This document shows positions 61,517-64,000 of a DNA stretch of 64,000 nucleotides, in pieces; position 1 is the first letter of the stretch, and the number at the start of each line of letters is the position of its first letter. The notes below the pieces were generated by a model that was given only the letters and a program-made list of their open reading frames with translations, was not told where the DNA came from and made no database searches. The position numbers and the translations under genes were made by a program. The DNA is from Coniferiporia sulphurascens (Eukaryota > Basidiomycota > Agaricomycetes > Hymenochaetales > Hymenochaetaceae): NCBI GenBank assembly GCA_002794785.1, contig NBBA01000010.1, positions 744,001 to 808,000 of the forward strand, given 5' to 3'.

Positions 61517-63338
61517 TTATTGCCCCACAAGCAGCTCGTACCACGCCGTGTACTCCTCCGGCGTCATCTTTTCGTCTGCAATCTCCTGCGTGACCTGCGA
61601 GAACGGCATAGGCTGGCCACCAACTGCCATATTTCATTTACGTCAGCTCAATCGAAACGGCTAACCCAACTTGCTCACCGAGAACAACAGGATCGAGCGC
61701 CATCGGTTGATCATTGGACAGCACCGGCTCCGTGTCACCCATATCGGTGTGCGGAAGCACGGGTTCGGGGAACGGAGACGGGCTGTCCACCATGCTGGAC
61801 AATGCGCTCGCTGAACGGGAGAATATAGGTGTCCCCAACACCGATCGGAACGCTTTGTTCTCGCGCTCACCCTCATCTTCGGGCGAGCGCGTCCGTTTCC
61901 TGGTTGTGTTCAGCGAGTCGAGGTAAGCCACATTGGGCTTGCGATCCTCCTCATCAAAGTCGCCACCTAGTGTTTCCATTAAAGGTGTTTGGGTTGTGGA
62001 TTGCGCTTGAGAGGCCGCCTCGAGGGATGCATAGTATTGTTCATAAACTGCGAACTGTTCAGTGTACCAAATGAGACACGGGGACAGACACTCACAGTCC
62101 GCATTATGATCAACCTCAGGCTTCTTCTCCTCCACAATGTTGATCTCGTTCTGCTCTGCCTTGGGTTGGGTTTTCACCTTCCCCAAACCGTTCAGAATGT
62201 CCGCGTTGGAACTGCTCTTCCCCAGACTCGACAAGATTGCATCGTTGCCCGACAACTTCCCATTCGAACCCGCTGCTGCTACACCCAGCGCCGTCAAATC
62301 ATTCGAGATTGTACTCTTCAAATGCCATGCGGGCAGGACGTTCTGCTGGCGTTTCATCTCCGCCTCCTCCTCGCGCTCGCGGCGGCGCGTAGCCTCGTCC
62401 TTGTCAACGGACATAAGGACACTGATACCCTGATCCTCGTGCTTCCCATCCGCGCCCGCGATCTTCAGCCCGCCGTTCTGTGTCTGCTTCTGCTTCTCCG
62501 CCTCGTTCGCATTGTTTTTGACCCAGATGGCCACATCGAACGCCGGCAGCGTCATCGACTCGCTTTTACGCAGGCCCTCGCGGATGAACTTCGTCTGTCG
62601 GTTGAACCGCTCCATCCGGTCCTTACTCCCGCGCACCGTCTCCTCGTCCTCGTTCAACACGACTTCGTGCGGCCCGCCGGGAGATGTCGGGCACTGGTCG
62701 CAGACGAACATGCCGCGCATGAAATCCATAAGGCGGTCTGCCTCAAGCGGTGAGTACGTCGCTTTGCAGTTCGGGCAAATGTAACCCTTGTTGTCGAGTT
62801 CCTGTTACCGCGCACATGTTCAAACGATATCACATAAAAGCAGCGCATACAACGTACATTACGGAGTGTCGAATCGATGATCCGGCGCATCTCGGCGACT
62901 CGCCATTTGACGACGTTGCAGAAATGCATGTAGTCAATGAAGTAGTACTGTCGCCCGATGGAGCGCTGAGCGCCCTCCTTCAGCTCGTTCTGCCTATGCC
63001 TATATACCTCTTTACATTTCGTTCTGCAGAAAAACGAATGTGTGTCGGATGAGCTTACACTTGGGCGAGACGGTCGTTCGTCAGCACCGCCATGAGCTTG
63101 TTCAGCTCCTTCGCCTGCAACCCTATCCGACCCGCAAGATCATCGTCCTTCAGGCTATGCACAGATGCAAAAACGGGGGTTCAGCAATTCTGCATTGCTG
63201 CCCCACCATGCAGGACCACACTCACACAGGGTGCCGGGCGAGCTGGTCCATGATCACGACGAACTTGGGTTCGTAGAATGCCCGTGATACATATTGCACG
63301 AGTAGACGGAGAACCTCTTGATCTTCTTTCGTGGCCAT
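61517..63338 (-). CDS. TFA1: Transcription initiation factor TFIIE, alpha subunit
   Basis: The large TFIIE subunit, which recruits and stimulates TFIIH at RNA polymerase II promoters. Exons 63338-63226, 63154-63059, 62999-62858, 62801-62096, 62047-61679 and 61623-61517 give 510 residues. The N-terminal extended winged helix reads TKEDQEVLRLLVQYVSRAFY ... LNKLMAVLTNDRLAQV ... YYFIDYMHFCNVVKWR. It is followed by the zinc ribbon NKGYICPNCKATYS...MFVCDQCP, four Cys intact. A linker with NRQTKFIREGLRKSESM and acidic/Ser segments follows. The C-terminal helix-forming motif PFSQVTQEIADEKMTPEEYTAWYELL suits the family. The last exon must be spliced on, since the unspliced frame reads a short non-conserved end at 61638. 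Confidence 0.95.
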
Positions 63339-63816
63339 TCCTTTGGAAGGCGCAGAGTATTTGATTAGCGCAAAGAGTAGGACGCGCCCGATGTCTGTGT
63401 CGTCGGGTAACTGTCGACGGCGTTCGTTTGTGCGTTCGATGTAGAGTCGGAGGATGAGGTGAATTAGCGTAGAGTCGCGTCACGGCACTTTCAAAAGGTG
63501 TCACCTCACGCATACGTAAAAGGAAGGCACAGCAAGGGGAAAATCTCAGAATCCAATTGTCTAAACTGTAAAACAAGGTCTTGCTTTCCGGTCATCGTCA
63601 TTAAATAAGACATCAATTTTATTAGCCGCCACTGAGTGTATGCACGAATTTGCGACACTGAATAAACTAATTTAAGTCACCAAACACATGAAACAACGAT
63701 CTGAGCCCTCTGGCTTTTGGACTTGGAGACAGCACGACATGTAGTACGCGCCGTAACGAACGTGTACGCGTCCGATACATAAAAAACAATACGGCATTGA
63801 CGGCTTACGAAACCCT
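63339..63816. other. Intergenic, TFIIE alpha promoter side
   Basis: About 480 bases between two minus-strand genes. ORF 63181-63576 overlaps TFIIE alpha in another frame and is a shadow. Confidence 0.5.
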
Positions 63817-64000
63817 TCACCGCGTCCCCGAAAAATTCGCGATTCTAGCAAATGCACTATCCTCCAACGTGTCCCTCCAACGACTAGTCTTCTGTCCCTC
63901 GCCCACCCAAATATCAGAGTCGCCAAGGCCCCCAAACGCCGCCAGCGCGCACTCCTCTGGACTTGAATCAAGGGCGCACCGCCGCTGCACAACTATGCTC
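63817..64000 (-). CDS. 3' end of an unidentified gene, partial
   Basis: Sixty codons enter from the right edge and stop at TGA (63819-63817). The peptide has a protein-like composition: QRRCALDSSPEECALAAFGG, SDIWVGEGQKTSRWRDTL, ending ARIANFSGTR. This frame is preferred to the longer ORF 63672-63992, which is Arg/Trp-rich. I do not recognise the family. An intron in this stretch cannot be excluded. Confidence 0.45.
   Translation of the reverse strand, partial: SIVVQRRCALDSSPEECALAAFGGLGDSDIWVGEGQKTSRWRDTLEDSAFARIANFSGTR

Overview
The window comes from a filamentous fungus, most likely an agaricomycete basidiomycete and possibly a wood-decay polypore. This rests on dense short introns (about 45-90 nt) with YAG acceptors, near-even base composition, an autophagy scaffold of the fungal Atg11 type, a fungal lactose-permease-like sugar porter, a secreted CBM1 protein and a glutathionyl-hydroquinone reductase. 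Gene models were assembled by hand from splice signals plus expected protein motifs. For most genes the exon lengths sum to a multiple of three, which supports them.

Layout. 1-352: C-terminal end of a probable U3 snoRNP Utp12-domain (Pwp2-like) protein (+). 825-5720: ATG11 (+, 14 exons). 7068-9110: MFS sugar transporter (+, 9 exons). 9785-10789: mitoribosomal mL59 (-). 11148-13054: aldo/keto reductase (-, 14 exons, two GC-AG introns). 16149-17829: protein phosphatase PP1 catalytic subunit (+). 18812-22071: large PH-domain protein (+). 23506-24069 and 24327-25428: SDHAF2 (-) and the mRNA-export adaptor Yra1/ALY (+), divergent. 25927-27713: DEAD-box helicase Dhh1 (+). 28283-29921: Golgi-type DXD glycosyltransferase (+). 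30818-31911: secreted CBM1 protein (-). 32713-35738: RRM-like disordered protein (+). 37255-40007: COPII coat SEC23 (-). 42360-44766: disordered protein with an apparent 1-nt frameshift (+). 44767-49436: a gene-poor stretch of simple and degenerate repeats. 49437-55378: three paralogous leucine-rich-repeat genes (A +, B -, C -), of which only C is open throughout. 57656-59195: glutathionyl-hydroquinone reductase (-). 59687-61078: uncharacterised ORF (-). 61517-63338: TFIIE alpha (-). 63817-64000: 3' end of another gene (-).

Most genes are single-copy housekeeping genes for autophagy, translation, transcription, mRNA export and decay, secretion and phosphatase signalling, interspersed with lifestyle genes (sugar porter, CBM1 protein, reductases). 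They do not form an evident biosynthetic cluster. The most unusual feature is the local LRR family. Its members share an exon of exactly 245 nt, two have a 12-nt microexon, and all carry a C-terminal F-box-like motif. Two of the three copies appear frameshifted.
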